NCBI GenBank assembly: GCA_040510575.1
Contig: JBEVIU010000026.1
Location: forward strand, 1 to 21,727
Direction of reading: 5' to 3'
Source: DASUMF01 sp040510575
GTDB taxonomy: Bacteria > Actinomycetota > Acidimicrobiia > IMCC26256 > DASPTH01
DNA length: 21,727 nt
A program made the position numbers and the translations under genes. This document shows, piece by piece, positions 1 through 8,800 of the stretch (position 1 is its first letter; each line of letters starts with the position of its first letter). The notes under the pieces are model-generated. The model was not told the DNA's origin. It saw only the letters and a list, made by a program, of their open reading frames with translations, and searched no databases.

Positions 1-378
1 GCACCGACCCTGGCCGGCCCGCCCCCGACGCTGGCGGCGCCGCTCGCGGGCCGCGTGGCACCTGCCGACGTTCACCCACTGCGAGCGAGCCCCCGACGAG
101 CCATCGTGGGGATCGCGCTGGTCTCGTTGATGGCGCTGGCGATCGCGATCGGGCTGGTCGCCGGGGGCGGCGGATTCGATCGGGCGCCCGTGGTACCGGT
201 CGTCTCCACGAGTTCCCCGCAACCGAGCACCGCGTCCACGACGACGCCTCCGGCCGTCGTGACGAGTGCGCCGGCACCCGTGGTTGCCCCGACGCCCGCG
301 TGCGCGGGCGGGAAGGCAGAAGGGAAGGGCAAGGGCAAGGGCGGCGCGAAGAAGCAGGACGCCGCGGACTGCGACTGA
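1..378 (+). CDS. C-terminal part of a membrane-anchored protein (5' end outside window)
   Basis: The frame is open from base 1 to a TGA at 376-378, giving 125 residues without a start that must be real; a GTG at 55 is possible, but the Ala/Pro-rich coding sequence before it suggests the gene begins outside the window. Visible parts, in partial numbering, are a Pro/Ala-rich stretch (1-30), one hydrophobic segment (about 35-55) preceded by Arg residues, a Pro/Thr/Ser-rich low-complexity stretch (about 65-100), and a Gly/Lys-rich tail with two Cys. The layout fits a cytoplasmic N-terminal domain, one transmembrane helix and a short extracellular tail, as in many actinobacterial Ser/Thr kinases and other anchored proteins, but no catalytic domain is visible. 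The function cannot be named. Confidence 0.6.
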   Translation, partial: APTLAGPPPTLAAPLAGRVAPADVHPLRASPRRAIVGIALVSLMALAIAIGLVAGGGGFDRAPVVPVVSTSSPQPSTASTTTPPAVVTSAPAPVVAPTPACAGGKAEGKGKGKGGAKKQDAADCD

Positions 379-401
379 GGCGCGATCGGGAACGTCGCAC
401 C

Positions 402-407
402 TACCCT
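402..407 (+). promoter_or_regulatory. -10 element (TACCCT) for a leaderless start at 415
   Basis: TACCCT fits the actinobacterial TANNNT -10 pattern and lies 7 nt before the GTG at 415. No Shine-Dalgarno sequence lies between them, so transcription probably starts at or next to the start codon. No good -35 hexamer is visible, and the site lies in the 36-bp gap after the preceding stop. Confidence 0.45.
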
Positions 408-414
408 GCAACGC

Positions 415-1059
415 GTGAACCTCGTCGGGCACGTGGCGGTGGGCCTCGCCCGGTTCCCTACCGCGGAACCTCCGTTCCTGCTCGGCTGCATGCTTCCCGA
501 CCTCGCGGCGATGGCCCGGGTGCGCCTCGGCCCCGCGTCCGGCGCCATGGGCGACGGCGTGGCGCTTCACCACGCGAGCGACGCCGCGTTCCACTCCTCT
601 GCGTGGTTCCGCCAGTACAACCTCCTCGTGCGCGACGACCTGCTCGCGGCCGGCGTCGACCGCGGACCGGCGCGGGCGTCGGCGCATGCGGGGCTCGAGA
701 TGCTGCTCGACGGCGGCCTGGCGTCCGATCCCGCGATCGTCGACGCGACCGAGGCCGCGTTCGCGGCTGCGCGCGACCACCGCCCGACCGCGGACGACGT
801 CGCGGCGCTCGTCGACGAACGCGACCGTGACCTCTGGCGCGAGCGCGTCGCCATGATCGGACACGCCGTGCACCCCGGTGCGTACACCTCGACCGACGAG
901 ATCGCCTGGCGTCTCCACCGCATGACGCGCGGTCGCGCCCGCATCGAGCTGCGTCGGGATCAGGTGGAGGCGGTGGCGCTCGCCCTCGCGAACCGACAGG
1001 CGGAGGTCGTCGGTCAGTCGGGTCTGGTCGTCGCCGGCGTGGTGTCGGCGCTGCCGTAG
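415..1059 (+). CDS. Hypothetical protein, remotely like acyl-carrier-protein phosphodiesterase
   Basis: A 214-residue soluble protein with no signal peptide or membrane segment. The N-terminal pattern resembles the AcpH/YajB family: an opening NLVGHVAVGL with His6, a GCMLPD stretch with Asp29, a cluster His52-His53-Asp56-His60, and HAGLEMLLDG with His91 and Asp99. In AcpH such His/Asp residues bind a metal that removes the phosphopantetheine arm from acyl carrier protein. Similarity is judged by eye, is clear only in the first half, and could reflect a broader metal-dependent hydrolase fold, so no gene symbol is given. The GTG start is favoured because a -10 hexamer lies 7 nt upstream. The 3' end overlaps the end of the convergent hyuB by 46 bp. 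The coding assignment is firmer than the function. Confidence 0.6.
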   Translation: MNLVGHVAVGLARFPTAEPPFLLGCMLPDLAAMARVRLGPASGAMGDGVALHHASDAAFHSSAWFRQYNLLVRDDLLAAGVDRGPARASAHAGLEMLLDGGLASDPAIVDATEAAFAAARDHRPTADDVAALVDERDRDLWRERVAMIGHAVHPGAYTSTDEIAWRLHRMTRGRARIELRRDQVEAVALALANRQAEVVGQSGLVVAGVVSALP

Positions 1060-2672
1060 CCCCCACCACCCGGCGTGAGGATCCGTACGACGTCTCCGGC
1101 GCGGAGCTCGACCGTGACCTTGTCGGGCAGGCGCGTCGCGCGCGCTTCGTCGCCCTGCGGGAGCAACCAGTTCTCGCCGGCCTGACCGGGACCGCCACCG
1201 TCGAGCCCCCATGGGCGGCTCGTACGTCGCTCGGTGACCAGCGACACGGTGGCGTCCGCCAGCACCTCGAGCTCGCGCACGATCCCGTCGCCACCGCGCC
1301 GCGCGCCGGCACCGCCGCTCCCCCGTCGGATGCCGTAGCGACGAACGCGCAGCGGAAGCTCGCGCTCGAGCGCCTCCACGGGGGTGTCGCGCGTGTTCGT
1401 CATCGCGGTGTGCACACCGCTCATGCCGTCGGCCCACGGGCGCGCGCCCTGCCCGCCCCCGATCGTCTCGTAGTAGACCCACGAGCGCTCGGGCGTCTCG
1501 ATGCCGATCAGGACGTTGTTCATCGTTCCCTGGCCGGCCGCTCCCACCGCGCCGGGCAGTGCGAGGGCGAGTGCACCGAGGCACACATCGGCGACGCGCT
1601 GACTCACCTCCACGTTGCCGGCGCCGACCGCGACCGGCGCGACCGCGGCGACGACCGTGCCGCTCGGCGCGACCACCTCCACTGCTCGCATCGCGCCACC
1701 GTTGGCGGGGATGGTCGGGTCGGTGGCCGCACGCAAGGCGAACTCGACCGCGCTCACGGTGACGGCCTCGACCGCATGCACGTTGCCCGCCCGTTGCGGC
1801 GCGCTCCCGGTGAAGTCGAAGCGGACGCGGTCGCCGGTGACCCGGACCGTGACCATCACGGTCGCGGGAACTTGTTGGTCGGGCCGCGGACCAGCCGAGT
1901 CGAGCTCGTCGCGGAACGCCCACTCGCCGTCGGGGATCGCCGCGATCGCGGCACGCATCCGACGTTCGCCGTAGTCGAGGAGCTCGTCGAGCACGACGAG
2001 CGCAGCCGCGGTCGGGTCGTCGCCGGCAAGCTCGATTGCAAGCAGGCCGATGACGTCGCGCAGCCGCACCACCCCCACCCGGTTGGCCCCGCGCTGCGCC
2101 GCGAGATCGCCGCGACGTTCCTCCGGGGTCCTCGATGCCGCGAGGAACCTCGTTTCGACGTCAGGGGTCAGGCGCATCGGCGGCAGCCTGATGCCCTCCT
2201 CGTCGATGGTCGTCGCGTCGGGCGGCATCGATCCCGGCGCGATGCCGCCGACATCGGCGTGGTGCGCACGCGTCGCGACCCAGCCGACGAGCCGAGGAAC
2301 GTCGCCGCCGCGACCGGACGCAGAGTCCTCGACGAAACAGGGGGTCACCAGCGTGACGTCGTTGAGGTGGGTGCCACCCGCGAACGGGTCGTTGAGGATC
2401 ACTTCGTCAGCGGGACCGACACCTCCAGCCTCGTCTGTGAGGAACGCGATCGCGGCTCGTACCGACGCGGGCATCGACCCCAGATGCACGGGGATGTGCT
2501 CCGCCTGCACGAGCAACTCACCCGTGGCGGTGAACACGGCGGCGGAGCAGTCAGCGCGCTCCTTGATGTTGGGGCTCGACGCGGCGCGTCGGAGCACTGC
2601 GCCCATCTCGTCGGCGACACCGGCGAGACGCGACACGAGGATCTGGAGCGCGGCGGGGTCGAGCTCAGCCAC
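1014..2672 (-). CDS. hyuB: Hydantoinase/oxoprolinase subunit B
   Basis: A 552-residue protein of the HyuB family, the partner of HyuA in ATP-dependent hydrolysis of cyclic amides such as (N-methyl)hydantoins or 5-oxoproline. Family marks are RAASSPNIKERADCSAAVF (about 29-47), NDPFAGGTHLND (94-105) and TPGGGGYG near the C-terminus (about 533-540). Length is normal for the family. The GTG start at 2672 overlaps the hyuA stop by 8 nt, implying translational coupling and equal subunit amounts; the frame stays open further upstream, but that extension lies inside hyuA and does not look like protein. A weak GGTGG lies shortly before the start. The true substrate cannot be read from sequence: N-methylhydantoin, oxoproline and unknown lactams are all possible. 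The 3' end overlaps the convergent gene by 46 bp. Confidence 0.9.
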   Translation of the reverse strand: MAELDPAALQILVSRLAGVADEMGAVLRRAASSPNIKERADCSAAVFTATGELLVQAEHIPVHLGSMPASVRAAIAFLTDEAGGVGPADEVILNDPFAGGTHLNDVTLVTPCFVEDSASGRGGDVPRLVGWVATRAHHADVGGIAPGSMPPDATTIDEEGIRLPPMRLTPDVETRFLAASRTPEERRGDLAAQRGANRVGVVRLRDVIGLLAIELAGDDPTAAALVVLDELLDYGERRMRAAIAAIPDGEWAFRDELDSAGPRPDQQVPATVMVTVRVTGDRVRFDFTGSAPQRAGNVHAVEAVTVSAVEFALRAATDPTIPANGGAMRAVEVVAPSGTVVAAVAPVAVGAGNVEVSQRVADVCLGALALALPGAVGAAGQGTMNNVLIGIETPERSWVYYETIGGGQGARPWADGMSGVHTAMTNTRDTPVEALERELPLRVRRYGIRRGSGGAGARRGGDGIVRELEVLADATVSLVTERRTSRPWGLDGGGPGQAGENWLLPQGDEARATRLPDKVTVELRAGDVVRILTPGGGGYGSADTTPATTRPD

Positions 2673-4593
2673 GAGTGACCACCCACGCTCCCGTTGGGCC
2701 GGGTTCGGCCGTCCACCCTCGGGGCACCCACACGGTGCAATCCGCTTCCGCCACGACCTGCGGCCCACGCACGCGCGCTCGCTCCGGCGACGGGAGCTCG
2801 TCGACTCGGAGGGCCGGTTGGACCGAGGCCCGCACCCGCAGCGCGACGACCTCCACCGGGACGTCGGTGCGGGCAAAGCCGTTGCGTTGCTCATGGACGT
2901 GGTGGAACGCATCCCACGCTGCGACGGGGTCCGACCCTTGCTCGTGCACCACGGTCAGCTCGTGACTCTGACCCTCGTAGCGACAGTCGAGCAAACGCTC
3001 CACGTCGACCGTGGTGGTGGGCGCGCCCGCGGCACGAACGCGTTCGACGACGAGCAGTTCGAGCCGATCGAACGCATCAGCGATCGCGGACGCGTTCGCT
3101 CCTCCCCGCCACGACTGCACGACCTCCTCGGCGCGCGGCGAGCAGAGCAGTCCGACTGCGGAGAACACGCCCGCGCGCGGCGGCACGATCACCGCTCGCA
3201 TCCCGAGCGCGCCGGCGATCGCGCACGCGTGCATCGGACCGGCGCCGCCGAACGCGACCAACGCCAGCGTGCGGGGGTCCACGCCTTCCTCCACCGTGAC
3301 CACCCGCACCGCCTGTTCCATCGCCGCGTCGACGACCGCGAGCACCTGCCGCGCGCATTCCTCGGGTCCTGCGGCGTCGCCCAGGACGCGCTCGAGTGCA
3401 GCCGCCGCCGCGGCCGAGTCGAGCACACCGATCCCGGGAAGCGCGGTGCCGGGTGGCAGCCGACCGAGCACGAGGTCGGCGTCGGCCACCGTCGGCTCGA
3501 GACCCCCGTGGCCGTAACACGCGGGTCCGGGACGCGCGCCGGCGCTCTCGGGCCCGACCACCAGCGCGCCCCCCACATCGAGCCGCGCGATCGACCCACC
3601 ACCGGCCCCGATCGTGTGCACGTTCAGCGACGGGAGACGAATGGGGTATCCACCGGCAACGCGCGATGGCGCAGGCTCGGGAACGCCACCCCTGATCAGG
3701 CAGACGTCGGTGCTCGTGCCGCCCATGTCGAAGCTCACTGCTTCGGAGTACCCGCACGCCACCGCGACCGCCGCGGCGGCGCGAACGCCCGCCGCGGGGC
3801 CGGACACGAGCAGCGATGCGGGATGCGCGGCCGCCGTGCTCACCGGCACGAGTCCACCTGCGGAGGTCATCACGAGCACCTCGTCCGCCAACGACGCGAC
3901 CGCCGAGAGGTAGTCCGCGCACAACGGCGCCAGCGCGGCATCGACCACCGTGGTGACCGCGCGCTCGTACTCACGGAGCTCGGGAGACACCTCGTGAGAC
4001 GCGAGGAGCCGCGGTCCTTCGGTGCGGTCGGGGAACGCAGCGCCGAGCGCGGCGAGCACCGCCACTTCGTGCACCGGGTCGAGGTCGGCGTGGAGCAAGC
4101 ACACCGCGATCGCGTCGACCTCACCGTCGCGCACTGCGGTGATCAGTCCCGCCGGAAGCTGCCCGTCGTAGGGCTCCACCTCGCGGCCCCAGGCATCCAG
4201 TCGGCCCGACACCTCGAAGCGGAGCTCACGCGGGACGAGCGCGGGGGGACGGTCGACGTGCTGGTCGTACAAGGAGGGGCGCACCTGACGCGCGATCTCG
4301 ATCACGTCCGCGAAGCCGTGGGTGGCGACGAGCGCGACACGCGCCAGCCGCCGCTCGATCAGCGCGTTGGTCGCCACTGTCGTGCCGTGCGCAAGTAGGT
4401 GAGGTCGGCCCACGCGTTCCGCTCCGTTGGCCAGCCCCAGCGCGTGAGCGACGGCATCTTGTGGTGCGTCGGGCGTCGACGGCACCTTCTCGACGGTGCC
4501 CGCGCGCCTGACCGCTGCCCCGACGGTGTCGGGCGCGTCCGATCCCACGACGACGTCCGTGAAGGTGCCTCCGGTGTCGACCCCCACGTGCAC
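2665..4593 (-). CDS. hyuA: Hydantoinase/oxoprolinase subunit A
   Basis: A 642-residue ATP-binding subunit of the HyuA/oxoprolinase family, in the ASKHA (actin-like) ATPase superfamily. The phosphate-binding motifs are DTGGTFTD (6-13) and FDMGGTSTD (288-296), followed by the glycine-rich GAGGGS (329-334) and the family signature ESAGARPGPACYGHGG (about 349-364). With subunit B it would activate a cyclic amide with ATP and open it to an amino acid, a way to recover nitrogen or glutamate. The GTG at 4593 puts the first motif at the usual distance from the N-terminus. It lies 49 bp after the regulator gene stop and overlaps hyuB by 8 nt, so the three genes look co-transcribed. Acetone carboxylase subunits share these motifs, but the A-B gene pair and lengths favour hydantoinase/oxoprolinase. 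Confidence 0.92.
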   Translation of the reverse strand: MHVGVDTGGTFTDVVVGSDAPDTVGAAVRRAGTVEKVPSTPDAPQDAVAHALGLANGAERVGRPHLLAHGTTVATNALIERRLARVALVATHGFADVIEIARQVRPSLYDQHVDRPPALVPRELRFEVSGRLDAWGREVEPYDGQLPAGLITAVRDGEVDAIAVCLLHADLDPVHEVAVLAALGAAFPDRTEGPRLLASHEVSPELREYERAVTTVVDAALAPLCADYLSAVASLADEVLVMTSAGGLVPVSTAAAHPASLLVSGPAAGVRAAAAVAVACGYSEAVSFDMGGTSTDVCLIRGGVPEPAPSRVAGGYPIRLPSLNVHTIGAGGGSIARLDVGGALVVGPESAGARPGPACYGHGGLEPTVADADLVLGRLPPGTALPGIGVLDSAAAAAALERVLGDAAGPEECARQVLAVVDAAMEQAVRVVTVEEGVDPRTLALVAFGGAGPMHACAIAGALGMRAVIVPPRAGVFSAVGLLCSPRAEEVVQSWRGGANASAIADAFDRLELLVVERVRAAGAPTTTVDVERLLDCRYEGQSHELTVVHEQGSDPVAAWDAFHHVHEQRNGFARTDVPVEVVALRVRASVQPALRVDELPSPERARVRGPQVVAEADCTVWVPRGWTAEPGPTGAWVVTRG

Positions 4594-4642
4594 GGTCCCA
4601 CACTCGCGCGCGGGACACGGCGGCGACGGACGACCTCAGCCG

Positions 4643-5230
4643 TCAGTCGGCGGTCGCGACCCCCGCCGCGCTCACTTCCACCGCTTGGAGCAGGTACCCG
4701 CGAGCGCGGACGGTGCGCACCTCGAGCCCCAGCTCGCCGATGCGACGTCGCAGCCGGAGCATGTGGACGTCGAGGGCGTTGCGGGTCGGGCTCCCGCCCG
4801 GCCAGGCCCGACGCACCAACGTGTCACGGCCGACCACTGCGCCGAAGCGCTCGACCAGTGCGGCTGCCAGTGCGCGTTCGACCGGCGACAACGTCACCCA
4901 ACGGCCCCGGTGGCGCAGCAGCCCGTCGACGTCGACACTCGGCGCCGCCAACGTCGTGCCGGCGCGGGCTGCGAGCGTCGCCACCCTCGCGCGGAGATCG
5001 TCCTCGGCGGCGGGCAGGCGGATCCAGTCCTCCAGGGGGTCGACCGACGTCGGCGGGACGAGCTCCTCACCGACGAGCAGCAGGCGAGGCATGCCGTTCG
5101 CCCGGAGCCGTTCCAGCCGGGCATTTTCCTCGGGCCAGCGCAACAGCACGACGTCGACGGGATCCGCCGACGACGAGACATGGGTGGCCGGGCTCGGGGT
5201 CGAGATGTCGGGTGCCTCGCTCCTCACCAT
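4643..5230 (-). CDS. GlnR-like winged-helix regulator with shortened, non-phosphorylatable receiver-like domain
   Basis: A 195-residue protein. Residues about 100-182 form an OmpR/PhoB-type winged helix: TLSPVERALAAAL, then VVGRDTLVRRAW, the recognition helix NALDVHMLRLRRRI and the wing VRTVRARGYLL. Residues about 25-88 look like the second half of a receiver: a strand VDVVLLRW where the phosphoacceptor Asp would be replaced by Arg31, a strand MPRLLLVG, and DWIRLPAAEDDLRARV where the conserved Lys-Pro is missing. This matches the plan of atypical actinobacterial regulators such as GlnR, but the first strands of the receiver are absent. It is the first gene of a probable operon with hyuA and hyuB. 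TACCGT lies 8 nt before the ATG, and a GlnR-like box lies further upstream. Orthology to GlnR is inference; a pathway-specific paralog is equally possible. Confidence 0.75.
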   Translation of the reverse strand: MVRSEAPDISTPSPATHVSSSADPVDVVLLRWPEENARLERLRANGMPRLLLVGEELVPPTSVDPLEDWIRLPAAEDDLRARVATLAARAGTTLAAPSVDVDGLLRHRGRWVTLSPVERALAAALVERFGAVVGRDTLVRRAWPGGSPTRNALDVHMLRLRRRIGELGLEVRTVRARGYLLQAVEVSAAGVATAD

Positions 5231-5238
5231 CGCTCGTG

Positions 5239-5244
5239 ACGGTA
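5239..5244 (-). promoter_or_regulatory. -10 element (TACCGT) of the regulator-hyuAB operon
   Basis: On the minus strand TACCGT lies 8 nt before the ATG at 5230 with no Shine-Dalgarno sequence between, consistent with a leaderless or nearly leaderless mRNA. The hexamer 17 bp further upstream (ACGAGC) is a poor -35 and lies within the GlnR-like box, as expected for a promoter that needs an activator. Confidence 0.4.
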
Positions 5245-5254
5245 AAGAGCCGTT

Positions 5255-5281
5255 GTTTCAGGCTCGTTACACAGCGGTGAA
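5255..5281 (-). promoter_or_regulatory. GlnR-like operator (TTCAC-N6-GTAAC-N6-GAAAC)
   Basis: Read on the minus strand, GTAAC (5266-5270), six bases and GAAAC (5255-5259) match the a-box and b-box spacing of the known actinobacterial GlnR site (GTNAC-N6-GAAAC). A third, weaker copy, TTCAC (5277-5281), lies one 11-bp turn upstream. The element starts 10 nt upstream of the proposed -10 and covers the -35 position of the gene for the GlnR-like regulator. Under a simple model at about 68% GC, a full nine-base match is expected less than once in a window this size. The match is seen directly; binding by this regulator or by a separate genomic GlnR is inference. Confidence 0.5.
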
Positions 5282-5353
5282 TGGCGGCTTGCTGGCTCGG
5301 ACGCACCGGGGAATGGACAGCCCACCGCACTGTTAGGACAACGAACTACCCGG

Positions 5354-5359
5354 TACGAT
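5354..5359 (+). promoter_or_regulatory. -10 element (TACGAT) for leaderless marR
   Basis: TACGAT is a good TANNNT hexamer 6 nt before the GTG at 5366, so the transcript should begin at the start codon. There is no Shine-Dalgarno sequence in front of the gene, and the -35 region is weak. No convincing long palindrome for MarR autorepression was found in this 135-bp divergent intergenic region. Confidence 0.5.
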
Positions 5360-5365
5360 CGACTC

Positions 5366-5857
5366 GTGAGCCTGCCCAACCCGAGTGTCGACCGCGATGT
5401 GTTCACCCTGGCCCGGATGGCCCGCGTGCTCGAACGCGCTTGCACCGACATCACGCTTCCCCAATACCGCCTGCTCGCGTTCATCTCCCGGGGTGAGGAG
5501 CGAGCGAGCAACCTCGCCGAACGACTCGCGCTCACCCGACCGACGGTGTCGGCGACGATCGACACCCTGGTCGAGCGGGCACTGCTCGAACGCACTGCGA
5601 TCGACACCGACCGCCGGGCGGTACGGCTCACGATCACGCCCGAAGGCCGACGATCGATGGACGGCGCAGAAGCCGCCATGCGTTCACGCCTCGACGACGT
5701 CCTCGATGCAGCCGACGACCCCGATCTCGTGCGCGCCGCGCTCGAGCAGCTCGGCGCTGCCCTGTCCGCGTCGGCAGCGGCGGCGAAAGTGGCGAAGGCC
5801 GCGCAGGCAGTCGACGGGCCTGCGACGGACGCGGCAGCGAGCGCCGCGCCCGCGTGA
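5366..5857 (+). CDS. MarR-family transcriptional regulator
   Basis: A 163-residue winged-helix regulator of the MarR family. The core runs from about residue 28 to 100: LPQYRLLAFIS, then the helix-turn-helix ASNLAERLALTRPTVSATI (about 47-65) and the wing with the family-typical TDRRAVRLTITPEGR (81-95), the DxR position being D82/R83-R84. An Ala-rich C-terminal tail (about 130-163) is low complexity. MarR proteins usually dimerise, repress a neighbouring transporter or enzyme gene and release DNA when a small ligand binds. The stop codon overlaps the GTG of the exporter gene (GTGA, 4 nt), so the pair is translationally coupled and the regulator very probably controls the exporter. The GTG start is supported by TACGAT 6 nt upstream. 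Confidence 0.88.
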   Translation: MSLPNPSVDRDVFTLARMARVLERACTDITLPQYRLLAFISRGEERASNLAERLALTRPTVSATIDTLVERALLERTAIDTDRRAVRLTITPEGRRSMDGAEAAMRSRLDDVLDAADDPDLVRAALEQLGAALSASAAAAKVAKAAQAVDGPATDAAASAAPA

Positions 5858-8800
5858 CCGACACCCTCGCCACCGACGCGACATCCGAACGTCGCGACAT
5901 GGGCTGGCTGCGCAAGCTGTGGCCGTTCCTCACCCGCCACAAGAAGTCGGCGCTGATCGCGTTCGGTGTCGCGATCGTCGGCACCGCGATCTCCACGGTC
6001 ACGCCGTTGATCTCGGGTCTGCTGATCGACGACTGGGTCGACAAGAACTCGATCTCGCCCGGTCCGCTCCTCGCTCTGCTCGTGGGGCTCGGCGCATTGC
6101 AGTTCGTGCTCGCGTACATTCGGCGCTTCGTCGGCGGGCGGTACGCGCTCGACGTGCAGAACGACCTCCGTACCGCGTTGTTCGAGCGGTTGCAGCGCCT
6201 CGACTTCGCACGGCACGACACGCTGCCCACCGGCCAGCTCGTGTCGCGCGCGAGCTCCGATCTCACGCTCGTGCAGATGTTGTTGGCGTTTCTGCCGCTG
6301 CTCGCCGGCAACGTGGTCATGCTCGTGATGTCACTCGCGGTGATGCTCTGGCTCTCGCCGCCGCTCACGCTCGTGGCGCTCCTTGCAGTCCCCGCGTTGT
6401 TGGTGGTGTCGCTCAGGTTGCGCACGAAGATGTATCCCGCGCAGTGGGACGCGTTGCAGCACGCGGGCATAGTCGCCGGCGTCGTCGACGAGTCCGTCAC
6501 CGGCGTGCGCGTCGTCAAGGGCTTCGGCCAGGAAGACCGCGAGCTCGCATCACTGACCGACGCGTCGCGCGACCTGTACCGCTCGCGCGTCCGCAACGTG
6601 CGCATCCAGGCGAAGTACTCGTCGATGCTCCAGATGATCCCGTCGCTCGGCCAGGTGGGCGTGCTTGCACTCGGCGGTTGGCTCGCCATCAACGGTGAGA
6701 TCACGCTCGGCACCTTCACGGTGTTCTCCAGCTACCTGGTGCAGCTCCTCGCGCCGGTGCGGATGTTCGCCCAGATCATCGCGGTGTCGGCACAGACGCG
6801 TGCCGCCGCCGATCGCATCTTCGAGATCCTCGACTCCAACCCTGTGGTCACCGAGAAGCCCGACGCGGCCGATCTGGTGGTGACCGACGCAGAGGTGGTC
6901 GTCGACGCGGTCGGGTACGGCTATCTGGCATCCGAGCCGGTGCTGTCGGACTTCTCGCTGCGGGTCGCCCCTGGTGAGACCGTCGCACTGGTGGGCTCGT
7001 CGGGCTCAGGCAAGAGCACGGTGAGCATGCTGCTCCCCCGCTTCTACGACGTGCAGCGCGGGGCGATCCGCATCGATGGCGTCGACGTCCGCGACGTGAC
7101 GCTCGAGTCGCTGCGCCGGGAGGTTGGCGTGGTGTTCGAGGACGCGTTCCTGTTCTCCGACACCGTGCGCAACAACATCGCGTACGGCCGGCCCGACGCC
7201 ACTGCCGCCGACATCGAGCGCGCGGCTCACGTGGCCGGCGCGCACGAGTTCATCACCCAGCTACCCAATGGCTACGACACCGCGGTCGGCGAACGCGGGC
7301 TCACCCTCTCCGGCGGTCAACGGCAGCGCATCGCGATCGCCCGGGCGGTGATCACGGATCCGCGCATCCTCCTGCTCGACGACGCCACGTCGTCCGTCGA
7401 CGCACGCACCGAGGAGCAGATCCACGCCACCCTGCGCGAGATCATGGAGCACCGCACCACGATCCTCATCGCGCACCGTCGTTCGACGCTGCGCCTCGCC
7501 GATCGCATCGTGATCCTCGAGCACGGACGAGCGGTCGAGGAGGGGACACTCGACGAGCTCATGGCGACGTCCACCCGCCTTCGGACGCTCCTGGCCGGGC
7601 CGGGCGACGAGGCGGAAGGCCCCGTCGACGACGCGGACGGCCTCGGCGCCGACGCGCCGCGTCCGACACCCGCGGTCACACCCGAGCTCTGGATCCGCGA
7701 CGATTCCACGCTGCCCGTGCGCGCGTTCGTCGAGGTGGCACCCGCGGCCGCGGGGATGATGGGCCCTGGAGGAAGCGGCGGGGGCGCCAATGCCGGCGGC
7801 GTGGGCGGCGGCCGCGTCGCAGGCTCGCTCACCATCACCGCCGAGCTCGAGGCGGGGATCGCCGGCCTCCCGCCGGCCGACGACGAGCCGCGCATCGACG
7901 AGGCCGCCGAAGCCGCAGGCAGCGAGACGTTCAAGCTGCGTGCGTTCCTCCGGCCCTACCGCTGGCCCTTGCTCCTGGGGTTCCTCCTCGTCGGGATCGA
8001 CGCGGGGATCATGCTGCTGGGACCGCTGTTCGTGCTCGGTGGCCTCAAGCAGGGTGTGATCGACGGCTCCGAGCGCGCCGTGTTCGTGGCGTCGGGGTTG
8101 TACCTGATCACGACGCTGATCGACTGGCTGTTCACGTGGGGTTACACGCGCTACACGGGTCGAACTGCGGAGCGGCTGCTGTTCGCATTGCGGATCCGCA
8201 TCTTCGCCCACCTCCAGCGCCTCGGACTCGACTTCTACGACCGCGAGATGGCCGGTCGTGTGATGACCCGGATGACCACCGACGTCGACACCCTCTCCAA
8301 CCTGTTGCAGAGCGGCCTCATCAACGCACTGGTGAGCCTCGTCAGCCTCGTCGGCGTGCTCGTCGTCCTGTTCGTGCTGAGCCCGCAGCTCACGTTGGCG
8401 GTGCTCACGGTGATGCCCCCGCTGATCGTGCTCACGGTCTGGTTCCGGCGCCGATCCCGCCGCGCCTACCAGCGCGCACGCGACGCGATCTCGAACGTGA
8501 ACGCCGAGTTCCAGGAGAACCTCTCGGGTATCCGTGTCACGCAGGCGTACGCCCGCGAGGACCGCAACATCGACTCGTTCAAGTCGACCACCGACTCGTA
8601 CCTGCGTGCGCGCCTCACCGCGCAGCGCCTGCAAGCGTTCTACTTCCCGCTCATCCAGTTCGTCGCCGTCGTCGCCGATGCGATCGTGCTCGGCTACGGA
8701 GGTTCGTTGGCGCACGCGGGCGCGATCAGCGCGGCGGTCGTCGTCACGTTCATCCTCTTCCTCGACCAGTTCTTCACGCCGATCCAGCAGCTCTCGCAGG

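Noticed and set aside
1..378. The left-edge protein as a Ser/Thr protein kinase.
   Set aside because: The membrane helix and Pro/Thr-rich tail fit, but no kinase motif is in the window, so naming it would be a guess.
2050..4398. A 782-codon open frame on the plus strand across hyuA and hyuB.
   Set aside because: It is antisense to two well-supported family members, has Arg/Ser/His-rich low-complexity composition, and crosses the junction of two real genes.
5331..5365. A MarR operator in front of the MarR gene.
   Set aside because: Only short imperfect repeats (such as TAG-N9-CTA) are present; none has the length or symmetry expected of a MarR site.
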